This document shows, piece by piece, positions 1 to 8,540 of a stretch of 64,000 nt of DNA. The translations under genes were made by a program, and so were the position numbers. The notes beneath the pieces are model-generated. The model was given only the letters and a program-made list of their open reading frames with translations, was not told where the DNA came from and ran no database searches. The stretch lies in contig CATQHL010000001.1 in the NCBI GenBank assembly GCA_958295925.1, positions 943,931 through 1,007,930 of the forward strand, in the 5' to 3' direction. The stretch is from an uncultured Acidimicrobiales bacterium. Its GTDB lineage: Bacteria > Actinomycetota > Acidimicrobiia > Acidimicrobiales > CATQHL01. The first letter of the stretch is position 1. The number at the start of each line of letters is the position of its first letter.

Positions 1-199
1 CGCCCAGCTTGACGACCTCCGACCCTTCCAGCCCGCCCAGCAAACCCGCCACCAGGTCGGGGGAGGACTCCCTCGTATCGTGCGCCACGACAACCTTCCC
101 GCAACCGAAGATCTCCTTGACGGCCTCCCCCACCCGCATCATGAGGGAAGGGGTGATCTCTTCGTATGCCCGGCCCCTTATCCCGTCGGTGCCGAACAT
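1..199 (-). CDS. glmM: phosphoglucosamine mutase, N-terminal part (cut by window edge)
   Basis: Seen: an open minus-strand frame starts at the ATG at 199 and runs off the window. It begins MFGTDGIRGRAYEEITPS and continues with a VVVAHDTRESS stretch. The MFGTDGIRG start is the hallmark of GlmM, which converts glucosamine-6-phosphate to glucosamine-1-phosphate in the cytoplasm for peptidoglycan and UDP-GlcNAc synthesis. About 66 codons are visible; the phosphoserine active-site loop lies outside the window. It starts 27 bases after the rpsI stop on the same strand, the order usual in Actinobacteria (rplM-rpsI-glmM), so it is probably cotranscribed with the ribosomal protein genes. Confidence 0.93.
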   Translation of the reverse strand, partial: MFGTDGIRGRAYEEITPSLMMRVGEAVKEIFGCGKVVVAHDTRESSPDLVAGLLGGLEGSEVVKLG

Positions 200-226
200 G
201 GCGACTGCCTGCGACAGGTGCCGCGG

Positions 227-631
227 CTACCGCTTGGAGTACTGTGGCGCCTTGCGGGCTTTCTTGAGCCCGTACTTCTTGGACTCTTTCTTGCGGGCGT
301 CCCTCGTAAGCAGACCTGCACCCTTGAGCTTGACCCGGCATTCGGGATCAAGCGTCTCAAGGCCACGTGCCAGCCCCAGCCGCAGCGCGCCCGCCTGCCC
401 GATGAGCCCTCCGCCGGTGACGGTGACGTCCACGTCGTATATCTCCTCGGTGCCTGTAACCCTTAGCGGTTCGGTGGCCATCACCCTGTGCGAAGGCGAG
501 TGAAAGTAATCGGTGATCTCACGGCCGTTTATCTTGAGATCGCCGCTGCCAGAACGGATTCTCACACGAGCCACGGCTCGCTTGCGGCGCCCGGTGGACT
601 GAACGACTTGGGATGACGGCGAAGAAGGCAT
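227..631 (-). CDS. rpsI: 30S ribosomal protein S9
   Basis: A complete 134-residue protein with the S9 landmarks: TGRRKRAVARVR near the N-terminus, the GGGLIGQAGALRLGLARGL core, and the basic tail ending KKARKAPQYSKR, which in S9 reaches the ribosomal P-site tRNA. It is a structural component of the small subunit head. Length and both ends fit the family. It lies 32 bases downstream of rplM on the same strand and 27 bases upstream of glmM, so the three form one operon. Nothing is odd about it. Confidence 0.97.
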   Translation of the reverse strand: MPSSPSSQVVQSTGRRKRAVARVRIRSGSGDLKINGREITDYFHSPSHRVMATEPLRVTGTEEIYDVDVTVTGGGLIGQAGALRLGLARGLETLDPECRVKLKGAGLLTRDARKKESKKYGLKKARKAPQYSKR

Positions 632-663
632 TAAAGGTTCTGCTCCTGAATCGGTTCCGGTGA

Positions 664-1095
664 TTAGTTCAGCTCCAGCGGCTGCGGACTCTGAGCCTGG
701 TGGGGATGGGTGGGGCCTGCGTAGATCTTGAGCTTGCGCAGCATCTGGCGACCGAGGCGGTTGTGCGGAAGCATCCCCTTGATGCTGCGTCGGACCGTCT
801 CAGCGGGTTCGCTGCGCAAAGCCTCGGCCAGGCTCTTCGACTTGAGCCCACCTGGGTAGCCGGAGTGCCTGTAGAGAATCTTGCGCTCTGCCTTGTCGGA
901 GGTGATTGCCACCTTGGCGGCGTTGACGACTATCACGTGGTCGCCACAGTCGAGGTTGGGGGTGAACGTGGGCTTGTGCTTGCCCCTCAAGATGCGGGCC
1001 ACCTCCGTGGCCATCCGGCCGAGCACCAGACCGTCGGCGTCCACGATCCACCAGGAGCGGGTAATCTCGTCGGCCTTTGGCGTGTAAGTACGCAT
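664..1095 (-). CDS. rplM: 50S ribosomal protein L13
   Basis: A complete 143-residue L13. Family features seen are MRTYTPKADEITRSWWIVDA at the N-terminus, LGRMATEVARILRGKHKP, the FTPNLDCGDHVIVVNA block, HSGYPGGLKS, and GMLPHNRLGRQMLRKLKIY near the C-terminus. L13 is an early assembly protein of the large subunit. It is the first gene of the leftward rplM-rpsI-glmM operon. No strong Shine-Dalgarno sequence precedes the ATG at 1095. The 184 bases upstream should hold the operon promoter, but I could not assign clear -35 and -10 boxes there. Confidence 0.97.
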   Translation of the reverse strand: MRTYTPKADEITRSWWIVDADGLVLGRMATEVARILRGKHKPTFTPNLDCGDHVIVVNAAKVAITSDKAERKILYRHSGYPGGLKSKSLAEALRSEPAETVRRSIKGMLPHNRLGRQMLRKLKIYAGPTHPHQAQSPQPLELN

Positions 1096-1257
1096 ACGTT
1101 AAGGCTAAGCGCTTTGGGGCGGTTTAAGCGGGTCAAGGGTGGATTAGTCAGGCCCGATCATTGCCCGACGCCGATCAGCCGACGCAGCCTTGGATTCCGA
1201 ATGGATTAGTCGGGGCCCGGTCAGCGGCTCGGTCTCGCGGCTCAGTCTGCCGCTCAA

Positions 1258-1296
1258 GCACGCCTCTCAGGCACGCCTCTCAGGCACGCCTCGCCG
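1258..1296. repeat. 13-bp tandem repeat spanning the nitrilase stop codon
   Basis: The 13-bp unit GCACGCCTCTCAG occurs exactly at 1258-1270 and 1271-1283; a degenerate third copy follows at 1284-1296. The nitrilase-family stop codon (1280-1282 on the minus strand) lies inside. Each perfect unit carries TGA on the minus strand, and the 13-bp period puts successive stops in different frames. Confidence 0.85.
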
Positions 1297-2335
1297 CCCG
1301 GTCGATTCCACGCTCTCGGCGCTCCTGCACGATCCTCGCGAACACCTCGCGGGTCTCCTCGATGCTCCCTATAGGTCTGTCCAGGAACCCGTCGTTGGGC
1401 CAGCCAGGGAACTGCGCGTACTCGAGGGCGTACATCTCCGCCCTCATCGTCACCGGATGGAACGGACGTGAGCGAACGCGGCGCAGCGCCTCAAGGTCGA
1501 TGGGGCCCTTGATGGTGGCCTCGCCCGGGCCGTTGATCTTGTTGAGGATGCTGCCGTCGAAGTTGTGGATGGCCGAGTCGCCATGGGAGCCATGAAGCCC
1601 GCGGGTCGCCCCCTCGTACATTCCGATGTTGGCCATCGCCAGGTAACACTTGTTTTCGTAGGCACGGGCGGTGCGCAGCGACTCCCAGTTGCGGACGTCG
1701 CCGTGGCTCATGTTGTTGGGCTCCGACGACAGATGCAGCAACACCTCCGCCCCGTTCATCATCGTGCAGCGGGCGTTCTCGGGAAAGCCCAGCTCACCGC
1801 AGGTGAGCAGTCCGATGCCGCCGATTTCCGTCCTGGCGACAGGGAACAGCGCCTCTCGCCCAAACTTGGCCACGAACTCGGAGTAGATGTCGGAAGGCGT
1901 GGTGTAGGGGAAGACCCAGGCGTTGTTGTTGTTCTTCCAGTGCTTGATGAGTATCTCGCCGGCGGAGCTCACCAGGAACGACGTGTTGAAGAAGCGGCCT
2001 GGAAAGTCAGGGTGCACCTCCATCATGTTGGCTGCGACGTAGACGCCGCGCTGTCGGGCCTTTGCTGCGATCAGGTCGGTGTAGGGGCCGGGGATGGTGG
2101 AACTGATGCCGATCCACTCCTCCAGGGAGAGTTTCTCCCAGCGGGCGTTGATGGCGTACTCGGGCACCACCACCAGGCGAACGTCAGAATTCCCGAAAGC
2201 CGTCACGTAGTCGATCAGCTCGAAAATGCGGGAGAGGTTGGCCCTGATGTCGGCGTCGCGCTGCCTGGCGTCCAGCGACACCGCCCTCGAGCGTGTCTGC
2301 AGGCAAGCCACCTCGTAGTGGGTTATCTCGTTCAT
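1280..2335 (-). CDS. nitrilase-superfamily (carbon-nitrogen) hydrolase
   Basis: A 351-residue cytoplasmic carbon-nitrogen hydrolase. The superfamily triad can be placed: Glu59 in VVVPEYA, Lys134 in IKHWKNNNN, and nucleophile Cys179 in GLLTCGELGFPE. Members hydrolyse nitriles, aliphatic amides, carbamoyl compounds or formamide; the substrate here is unknown. An ATG 30 bases further upstream (2365) is possible, but the ATG at 2335 has AAGGAG at good spacing and gives the usual N-terminus. It is the last gene of a leftward block with gamma-glutamyltransferase, RidA and a peptide ABC transporter, which fits a role in hydrolysing an imported amide or nitrogen-rich compound. The stop lies in a 13-bp tandem repeat. 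Confidence 0.85.
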   Translation of the reverse strand: MNEITHYEVACLQTRSRAVSLDARQRDADIRANLSRIFELIDYVTAFGNSDVRLVVVPEYAINARWEKLSLEEWIGISSTIPGPYTDLIAAKARQRGVYVAANMMEVHPDFPGRFFNTSFLVSSAGEILIKHWKNNNNAWVFPYTTPSDIYSEFVAKFGREALFPVARTEIGGIGLLTCGELGFPENARCTMMNGAEVLLHLSSEPNNMSHGDVRNWESLRTARAYENKCYLAMANIGMYEGATRGLHGSHGDSAIHNFDGSILNKINGPGEATIKGPIDLEALRRVRSRPFHPVTMRAEMYALEYAQFPGWPNDGFLDRPIGSIEETREVFARIVQERRERGIDRAARRA

Positions 2336-2372
2336 GTGCACTCCTTGCGCCTCCTTGCTTGACATCCAGCCG

Positions 2373-3929
2373 TCAGACGGCCGCAGTGGTTGCCTCCCGC
2401 CGATGGTCTGCGGCGCCTAGCAGTCGACCTGACTTTTCCTTGCCCACCAGCACCACGCTGCCGAATAGGTCGGAGTCTTCCGGGGTGGTAGTGGTTATCT
2501 CGTGGCCGAGCAGCCGCAGGGCGTCTGCAGCGGCGTCGTCAATGCCCTGCTCGATGTAAAGATTCTGGTTTGGTTCCGGCCTCCGCGGGGCGCCCGACAG
2601 CCAGCGGGGGGCGTCGACCGCGTCCTGGAGGCCCATCCCCGTGTCCACGACATTGACGATCACCTGGAAGTTGACCTGCACCTGTCCCCGCCCGCCAGGA
2701 GTCGCCCCGGCCATTATCGGAAGGCCGTCTCGGAGAACCAGGAAGGAGTTCAGCGTGTGGAGGGGCTTCCGCCCGCCGACGATCTCGTTCGGCCCCGTGC
2801 CCACCACCTGGTTGGCAAGCCTGTCGTTGAGCAGCACCCCGGTTCGGGGCTCATAGACACGCGATCCGAACTCGTTGAAGAGGCTGTGGATCAACGTGGC
2901 CGCCCCGCCCGCCCCGTCCAGCACCGCCACGCAGGTTGTGTCCGATCCCGCAGGTGAAGGAGCATCCAGGCCAGCAGGCGGGCCGCTGAGGAGCCGCTCG
3001 CAGCGCTGCGCCAGGTATTCGTCGCTCAGGAGACCCTCTGCTGAGCGCCGCGCCACGGAATCATCGGAGAGCCGGCCAAGCACGTCGGTGAATGCGGCGT
3101 GCTTGCAGCGCACCATTGCGTCGATGCGCCGGGCTTCATTGGGCGCCAAGACGTCAAGCGCCAAGCGTTCGTACATCCCCAGCAGCATCAGCAGCACGCA
3201 ACCGAGCGAAACCGGAGGCTGCGTGTACACCCGCACGTCGCGGTAGTCGATGCTGAGCGGTTCGGTCCAGGCCGCGGCGTGGTCGGCCATGTCGGAGGCC
3301 GCAAGCAATCCGCCGTTGTCCTGCACGAAATCGGCAAGCGCCTCGGCCACCCAGCCCCTGTAAAAGCCGCCTTCCCCCACTGCTTCCAGTGTTTCAGCCA
3401 GACGTGGCAGGCAGAACGTTTCGCCCACCTCGCAGTCGTTCTGCTCGAGCAACGCTGCGAGGGCAGAATCCGGGGGAAGCTGCGGGCGTAGGCGTCCGAT
3501 CGCCCTGTTCAGCTCGGGAGAGACGGCAAAGCCCTCCCTGGCGTAGCCCACTGCGGGCTCCAGTAGCGACGCCAGGGGCCGGGTGCCGAAGCGCTCGGCG
3601 GCCGCACGAAGCGCAGCCGCGCAGCCGGGCACCCCCACCGAGAGAGGCCCGAACCGGGGGATTTGCCGACCGGGAACAACACCGGAATCCAGCGATGCCG
3701 GAGCCGCCCCGCTTCCGTTGAGGGCCGCTACCTCGCCAGACGGCGTGGAGACGAGCAGAAAGGCGTCGCCGCCGATCCCTCCCCAGGGCAGTTCAACCAC
3801 GCTTTGCACCGCCGCGGCGGCGACGGCGGCGTCCACGGCGTTTCCCCCCGACCGCAGCATGTCGAGGGCCGCCTTGGTGGCTTGTTGGCTACCTGTGGAT
3901 GCAACCCCGCCGTTCGCCCGCCGGGCCAC
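2373..3929 (-). CDS. gamma-glutamyltransferase family protein (Ntn hydrolase)
   Basis: A 518-residue gamma-glutamyltranspeptidase-family enzyme, made as a proenzyme that cleaves itself before a threonine, which becomes the nucleophile. The N-terminal part has the family pattern SGGNAVDAAVAAA and PWGGIGGDAF. The predicted processing site is SDTTCVAVLD near Thr331, where many GGTs have TTH. The C-terminal part has GGRGQVQVNFQVIVN and DAVDAPRW. No signal peptide is visible, unlike classical periplasmic GGTs, so it is probably cytoplasmic and may be a ring-opening or amide-cleaving relative rather than a glutathione enzyme. It starts 3 bases after the RidA stop, which suggests translational coupling. 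Confidence 0.88.
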   Translation of the reverse strand: MARRANGGVASTGSQQATKAALDMLRSGGNAVDAAVAAAAVQSVVELPWGGIGGDAFLLVSTPSGEVAALNGSGAAPASLDSGVVPGRQIPRFGPLSVGVPGCAAALRAAAERFGTRPLASLLEPAVGYAREGFAVSPELNRAIGRLRPQLPPDSALAALLEQNDCEVGETFCLPRLAETLEAVGEGGFYRGWVAEALADFVQDNGGLLAASDMADHAAAWTEPLSIDYRDVRVYTQPPVSLGCVLLMLLGMYERLALDVLAPNEARRIDAMVRCKHAAFTDVLGRLSDDSVARRSAEGLLSDEYLAQRCERLLSGPPAGLDAPSPAGSDTTCVAVLDGAGGAATLIHSLFNEFGSRVYEPRTGVLLNDRLANQVVGTGPNEIVGGRKPLHTLNSFLVLRDGLPIMAGATPGGRGQVQVNFQVIVNVVDTGMGLQDAVDAPRWLSGAPRRPEPNQNLYIEQGIDDAAADALRLLGHEITTTTPEDSDLFGSVVLVGKEKSGRLLGAADHRREATTAAV

Positions 3930-3932
3930 CGA

Positions 3933-4310
3933 TCACCCCACCACCGCTATCGCTTCGATCTCCACCAGCATCTCAGGGTTCTTCAGATGGCTTACGAACA
4001 CCGCCGAGCGGGGGGGGCGAGGTTCGGGGAAGCGCTCCTTCCAGACCTCGTTGAGCGGACCTGTCTTTGTGCCTTCCTTTACGTAGATGGTGGCCTTCAC
4101 CACGTCGGCCATCGTGGCTCCGGCCTCAGCAAGGATGCCTTCGATGTTGCGCAAGGCCCAGTCAGCCTGCTCGCCGATGTCACCCATCAATCCCGTATCC
4201 CGGTTCCGTCCGGCCTGGCCTGAAGTGAAGACCAGGTTCCCGACCCGGATTCCCTGGTTGAAGGGGCCGGTAGGAGTGGGGGCGTTGTCCGTGCTGATGA
4301 TCTTGTGCAT
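3933..4310 (-). CDS. RidA family protein (enamine/imine deaminase fold)
   Basis: A 125-residue single-domain RidA/YjgF/UK114 protein. The family core is visible: GPFNQGIRVGNLVFTSGQ, the helix ADWALRNIEGILAEAGATM, VVKATIYV, the conserved Arg in PRPPRSAVFVSHL, and the C-terminal VEIEAIAV. RidA proteins release ammonia from reactive enamine/imine intermediates and form trimers with active sites at the interfaces. It lies between the dppF-like gene (80 bases upstream on this strand) and gamma-glutamyltransferase (3 bases downstream), so it probably handles an unstable intermediate of this pathway. A second, triple-domain RidA protein is found at 39.5-40.8 kb. Confidence 0.92.
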   Translation of the reverse strand: MHKIISTDNAPTPTGPFNQGIRVGNLVFTSGQAGRNRDTGLMGDIGEQADWALRNIEGILAEAGATMADVVKATIYVKEGTKTGPLNEVWKERFPEPRPPRSAVFVSHLKNPEMLVEIEAIAVVG

Positions 4311-4371
4311 TTGCCTGCTCCTTTTTGCTTGCTCGATACGTGCTCTGCCGTCTACCCGCCAGGTTGCCCTG

Positions 4372-4419
4372 CCGGCTCTATTCTCCGGCTCTATTCTCCG
4401 GCTCTATTCTCCGGCTCTA
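4372..4419. repeat. 13-bp tandem repeat spanning the dppF-like stop codon
   Basis: The unit CCGGCTCTATTCT is repeated exactly three times (4372-4384, 4385-4397, 4398-4410), with a fourth partial copy to 4419. The stop codon at 4391-4393 lies inside. On the minus strand each unit holds TAG; the 13-bp period (1 modulo 3) puts a TAG in all three reading frames. Confidence 0.9.
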
Positions 4420-5596
4420 CCGAATCCTTGGGATCGCCCTGCGGGGGGGCGTAGATCGAGATGTCGGGTTCGGTTCCGTCAGCACCCAAGACAGCGGAGT
4501 CGAGCGAGTCTGAGGCGATCTCCTCCCAGCGGTGACACGCCACCAGGCGGGAGACGCCACTGGAGGAATCCACGAAATCGGGGGGTGGTGTCTTCCGGCA
4601 CGGGTCGTCAAGGGCGTACGGGCAGCGACTCTGATAACGACACCCCTCGGGCGGGTTGAGCAGGCTGGGCAGGTCGCCGGCGGCCAGTCGCCGCACCTGG
4701 CCCAGGCGCTGTCGGGCGAAGCCGTCGGCTCGCAAAATGGCAGCCACCAGCCCCTGGGAGTAAGGGTGGCGGGGCTGGGCAAAAATCTCTCCCACCGGCC
4801 CCTCCTCCACTATGCGCCCCAAGTACATCACGGCCACCCTGTCGCTGAGATGACGAACCACAGCCAAGTCGTGGGCGATGAACAGAAACGAAACGTCCAG
4901 GCTGTCGCGCAGGTCGGCCAGCAGGTTCAGGATTTGCGCCCTGATGGAGACGTCAAGCGCCGAGACCGGCTCGTCGCAGATCACCAGCGCAGGACGGGTA
5001 ATGAGCGCGCGGGCGATCCCCACCCTTTGCTGCTGCCCGCCAGACAGCTGCACCGGGCGACGGGCGTAGAGTTCGTCGGGAAGCCCGACCAGATCCATCA
5101 TCTCTCGAACAGCCTCGGCCTGCTCTCGCCTCTCGCCTATGCCGTGCACCCGCAGCGGCTCGCCGATGATTCTCCCTACGGTCATGCGCGGATTCAAGGA
5201 GCCGCGGGGGTCTTGAAAAATCATCTGGCAGCGACGACGAAGCGATCGCAGCTCCGTGTTCCGCAAACCGGCAAGGTCGTGTCCCAGCAACGTCACATGA
5301 CCCTCCTGAAAGGGCACCAGTTTCAGAGCCGCACGAGCAAGGGTTGACTTGCCGCAGCCTGTCTCGCCTACCAGGCCAACGGTCTCACGGCGGTTGATTC
5401 GCAGGGAGACCCGGTCTACAGCGGTGATGGGAATGCCCTCCATGCTTTTGAAGCGAACCACCAGGTCTTCCAGCAAGAGCACAGGGGTGTCCCTGTCGCC
5501 TTCCTCGAGCGGGGCGGAGGAGTCCACCCCGGGATCCTCCTCAGGCCGTTCATCTATCTGGCCGTAAGCGAAGGGGGCTGGTTTGGGGCTGTTCAC
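4391..5596 (-). CDS. oligopeptide-type ABC transporter ATP-binding protein (DppF/OppF-like)
   Basis: A 401-residue ATPase of the peptide/nickel uptake ABC family. Seen: Walker A GETGCGKST, Q-loop MIFQDPRGSLNPRMTVG, signature LSGGQQQR, Walker B ALVICDEPVSALD, H-loop FIAHDLAVV, and the C-terminal oligopeptide-ABC extension with cysteines (CRYQSRCPYALDDPC). It energises import by the two permeases upstream. The start used is the GTG at 5596, which overlaps the last base of the previous gene's TAG; a longer frame would run into that gene. An N-terminal Pro/Glu-rich stretch of about 40 residues precedes the ABC domain. The 3' end lies in a 13-bp tandem repeat that encodes the final ENRAGE. Confidence 0.9.
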   Translation of the reverse strand: MNSPKPAPFAYGQIDERPEEDPGVDSSAPLEEGDRDTPVLLLEDLVVRFKSMEGIPITAVDRVSLRINRRETVGLVGETGCGKSTLARAALKLVPFQEGHVTLLGHDLAGLRNTELRSLRRRCQMIFQDPRGSLNPRMTVGRIIGEPLRVHGIGERREQAEAVREMMDLVGLPDELYARRPVQLSGGQQQRVGIARALITRPALVICDEPVSALDVSIRAQILNLLADLRDSLDVSFLFIAHDLAVVRHLSDRVAVMYLGRIVEEGPVGEIFAQPRHPYSQGLVAAILRADGFARQRLGQVRRLAAGDLPSLLNPPEGCRYQSRCPYALDDPCRKTPPPDFVDSSSGVSRLVACHRWEEIASDSLDSAVLGADGTEPDISIYAPPQGDPKDSVEPENRAGE

Positions 5597-6612
5597 TAAA
5601 CGGCCTTCCAGGGCTTGTCGGGGAGGGTCTCCCTCTCTGCGCGCTCGGCAGCCAGCCAGCATGCGCTCTCGTGGTCAGGCCCAATGCGGAAAAGCGGCGG
5701 ACGCTCCTGTTTGCAACGATCCAGGGTGAACGAACAGCGAGGCGCGAACGGGCATCCCACTATCTCCTCGGTGAGCGCCGGAGGCTGTCCCTCGATGGGG
5801 TGAAGCCGACCATGAACCTGATGCTCGAAGCGAGGCACCAGACGCAGCAGGCCCTCGGTGTAGGGGTGGTTGGCACGCTGGAAGAGATGATGTATCGAGC
5901 AGTGCTCCATGGGCTGGGCGGCGTACATCACAAGCACCCGATCGGCGGTGGCGGCAACCACCCCGAAGTCGTGCGTGATCATTATGAGCGCAATGCCCAT
6001 CTCACGGCGCAGTTCGTCGAGCAGAAGCAGCACCTGCGCCTGGACGGTCACGTCGAGGGCGGTTGTGGGCTCGTCGGCAATGAGCAACTTGGGTTCGCAC
6101 GCCAGGGCGATGGCCACCATGACTCGCTGTCGCATGCCGCCACTGAAGCTGTGCGGGAGTTCCTCGCAGCGCTTATTGGCGTCGGGTATTCCGACTCGAT
6201 CCAGCATCTCAACCGCACGCCGATGAGCCTGCGGGCGAGAGGCGCCGGTGTGGAAGCGAATTGACTCGGCAACCTGCTCCCCCACGGGCATAACAGGATT
6301 CAGGGACGTCAGGGGGTCTTGAAAGACCATGCCAATCTTCCCGCCCCGAATGCGGCTTAGCTCGGCCTCTGAGACCCGAAGCAGGTCTCTCCCCTCAAAG
6401 AGGATTTTCCCGCTCACCGACACGTCGTCGAAGAGCCCGAAGAGCCTGAGAATGCTGAGCGAGCTGACCGTCTTGCCACTGCCGCTCTCCCCCACGATGC
6501 CGAGGGACTCGCCCGCCCCCAGGGAAAAGGACAACCCGTCCACGGCCCTCACCACGCCGCCTCGGGTCTCGAAGCTGACGCTGAGGTCTTTCACCTCAAG
6601 CAGGGCGCTCAA
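5596..6612 (-). CDS. oligopeptide-type ABC transporter ATP-binding protein (DppD/OppD-like)
   Basis: A 338-residue partner ATPase. Visible motifs are Walker A GESGSGKT, Q-loop MVFQDPLTSLNP, signature SFSGGMRQR, Walker B LLIADEPTTALD, H-loop ITHDFGVV, and the C-terminal CPFAPRC...C cysteine motif of peptide ABC ATPases. The start used is the TTG at 6612, whose bases overlap the permease stop as TTGA; the open frame continues upstream, but only as a shadow inside the permease gene. DppD and DppF normally form the heterodimer that drives the permease pair. Four-base and one-base junctions on each side mark a tightly coupled operon. Confidence 0.88.
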   Translation of the reverse strand: MSALLEVKDLSVSFETRGGVVRAVDGLSFSLGAGESLGIVGESGSGKTVSSLSILRLFGLFDDVSVSGKILFEGRDLLRVSEAELSRIRGGKIGMVFQDPLTSLNPVMPVGEQVAESIRFHTGASRPQAHRRAVEMLDRVGIPDANKRCEELPHSFSGGMRQRVMVAIALACEPKLLIADEPTTALDVTVQAQVLLLLDELRREMGIALIMITHDFGVVAATADRVLVMYAAQPMEHCSIHHLFQRANHPYTEGLLRLVPRFEHQVHGRLHPIEGQPPALTEEIVGCPFAPRCSFTLDRCKQERPPLFRIGPDHESACWLAAERAERETLPDKPWKAV

Positions 6613-7496
6613 GCGGCCGCCCCCGCATACTGCTCGAAGCGGCGGGAGAGAATGTTCAGCGACAGGACGGTAACGCTCAGCAGCACGCCCGGCAGGATCG
6701 TAAGCCACCAGGCCACCGTGAGCAGGGGACGACCTTCGGCGATGAGCAAGCCCCATGTGATGTCGGGGGGCTGCACCCCGACGCCCAGGAAGCTGAGCCC
6801 GGCCTCTGCCAGCATCACATGCCCGATCTCCACAACGAAGAGCACCAGTATCCGAGGCACCACGTTGGGCAGCACGTGTCGATAGAGCACCACGGAGGTG
6901 GGGCAGCCCGTCGCCACCGCCGCCTCGATGTAGGTGGCCTGTTTGATTTGAAGCGTCTCCGCCCGCACAACCCGCGCAAAGATCGGCCAGACCAGCGTGG
7001 GCAGCACGATTATGAGGATGGTGACGCTCGGCCCCAGCAGACTCAGCAACAGGATGGCCACCAGGAACATAGGCATGGCGGTCTGTGCCTCCCCCAGCCG
7101 CATGAGCATGCGGTCGACCACCCCACCGAAATAGCCGGCCAGCATGCCCACGGTCACCCCGATGGCGGCGCCCAGCAGGGTCGCTACAACGGCGATCATC
7201 AAGGTGAGCCGGGCACCCTCGACCATCTGTGAGAAGAGGTCGACGCCCAGGCCGTCCGTGCCGGCGATGTGACTGCCCTCGGGAGACGCTCCCCCCGGTG
7301 AGATGAGCCGATTGCGGGGGTTCAGGTAATTTGCGTCGTAGGGGGCAAAGACCCCCGGAAAGATCGCCCAGGCCGCCATGAGCGAAAGGAACAGGGCAAA
7401 CAGCCACCAGCCACGCTTTTCCAGCAAGCCCTGGAGGCGTCTGCGGATCGGCGGGGATCCCACACGGCGCTCGGATGCGACTACCCGGTACGGCAT
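6609..7496 (-). CDS. oligopeptide-type ABC transporter permease (DppC/OppC-like)
   Basis: A 295-residue inner-membrane permease. It has the N-terminal OppC-type cytoplasmic and TM segment (GWWLFALFLSLMAAW), the GTDGLGVDLFSQMVEGAR loop typical of DppC, further hydrophobic helices, and the EAA-loop region EAAVATGCPTSVVLYRHVLPNV that contacts the ATPases. The start is the ATG at 7496, which shares one base with the upstream permease stop (TGATG). Together with the preceding gene it forms the heterodimeric pore. Confidence 0.92.
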   Translation of the reverse strand: MPYRVVASERRVGSPPIRRRLQGLLEKRGWWLFALFLSLMAAWAIFPGVFAPYDANYLNPRNRLISPGGASPEGSHIAGTDGLGVDLFSQMVEGARLTLMIAVVATLLGAAIGVTVGMLAGYFGGVVDRMLMRLGEAQTAMPMFLVAILLLSLLGPSVTILIIVLPTLVWPIFARVVRAETLQIKQATYIEAAVATGCPTSVVLYRHVLPNVVPRILVLFVVEIGHVMLAEAGLSFLGVGVQPPDITWGLLIAEGRPLLTVAWWLTILPGVLLSVTVLSLNILSRRFEQYAGAAA

Positions 7497-8482
7497 CAGG
7501 AGGACTTGATCCGGTTGTCGATCACCCGGTAGAGCAGATCGACAACAAGGTTGCTCACTATTACAAACACCCCGGCGATGATCACCGCCGCCTGGAGCAC
7601 GAAAAAGTCCTGACGTTCGGCCGCGTTGATGGTGAGGGTCCCGATACCCGGCCAGGCAAAAACCCATTCGATGGCGAAAACGGCGCCCCCCCAGAGACGC
7701 ACGTACTCCCAGCCCGCAATAGTGGCGGTGGTGAGCCCCGTGTTGCGCAGCACATGCCGCCAGAGCACCATCCGGTGCGGGAAGCCCTTGCTGCGGGCCA
7801 CCCTCACGTACGGCTTAGACATCTCCTCAACAGTCGCTGAGCGCACAAGCTGGAAGACGCGCCCCCCGTGCACTACGGCGATGGTGAGGGCGGGCAGCAC
7901 GATGCTGCTCACACCGAACATCCCGGAAGTGGGAAACCAGCCCAGCTGAACTGAGAAGATCACGATAAACAGCAGCCCCAGCCAGAAGTTGGGAACGGAA
8001 AGTGCTGAAATCGAAAAGAAATTGGAGCCCCGATCGAAGAGAGATCCCGGGCGCGATCCTGCAAAGACCCCCCCGACTATTCCCGTCAGCGCGGCCCCTG
8101 CAATGCCCGCCAGTGTCAGGTAGATGGTGTTTGGCAGGGCCTCTGCCACAGCCGCGAGCGCAGGGCGATTCTGCCACCAGGACTCGCCGAAGTCCCCTGT
8201 GAAAATGTCTGCGAAGTAGCTGCCGAACCGCTCCCAGAACGGGCGGTCAAGGCCGAACGCCCGGGCTATCCGCTCAACTTCCTCGTCGCTGGCGTCGACG
8301 GGGGAGAAGACGAGCGCCGGATCGCCCACAACATGCGCGAGAACAAAAATGACGGCCACCACCAGCAGGAGCGTGATGATGCCGTCTCGCAGGCGCCGCA
8401 GAAGCAGCACCCCGATGCCCTCCCCTGCCCGCGCGCGACGGCGGGCAGGGAGGACGGACTCTTTGTTGTCGGTCGAGGACAC
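7496..8482 (-). CDS. oligopeptide-type ABC transporter permease (DppB/OppB-like)
   Basis: A 328-residue inner-membrane permease. After a short basic N-terminus there is a TM helix (GIITLLLVVAVIFVLAHVVG) followed by the DppB-type domain FGLDRPFWERFGSYFADIFTGDFG; the EAA-like loop is VRVARSKGFPHRMVLWRHVLRN. It pairs with the downstream DppC-like permease. It lies 58 bases downstream of the binding-protein gene, which is the normal order for this transporter class. Confidence 0.92.
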   Translation of the reverse strand: MSSTDNKESVLPARRRARAGEGIGVLLLRRLRDGIITLLLVVAVIFVLAHVVGDPALVFSPVDASDEEVERIARAFGLDRPFWERFGSYFADIFTGDFGESWWQNRPALAAVAEALPNTIYLTLAGIAGAALTGIVGGVFAGSRPGSLFDRGSNFFSISALSVPNFWLGLLFIVIFSVQLGWFPTSGMFGVSSIVLPALTIAVVHGGRVFQLVRSATVEEMSKPYVRVARSKGFPHRMVLWRHVLRNTGLTTATIAGWEYVRLWGGAVFAIEWVFAWPGIGTLTINAAERQDFFVLQAAVIIAGVFVIVSNLVVDLLYRVIDNRIKSS

Positions 8483-8540
8483 CGCCGGATGGTTCGTCTA
8501 CGAATCCGCCTGGCAGCGCCCCCGACCGTGGAACCCTCTC

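Noticed and set aside
6613-7407. N-terminal extension of the DppD-like frame
   Set aside because: It lies wholly inside the permease gene in another frame and has no ABC features. The TTG at 6612 overlapping the permease stop is the better start.
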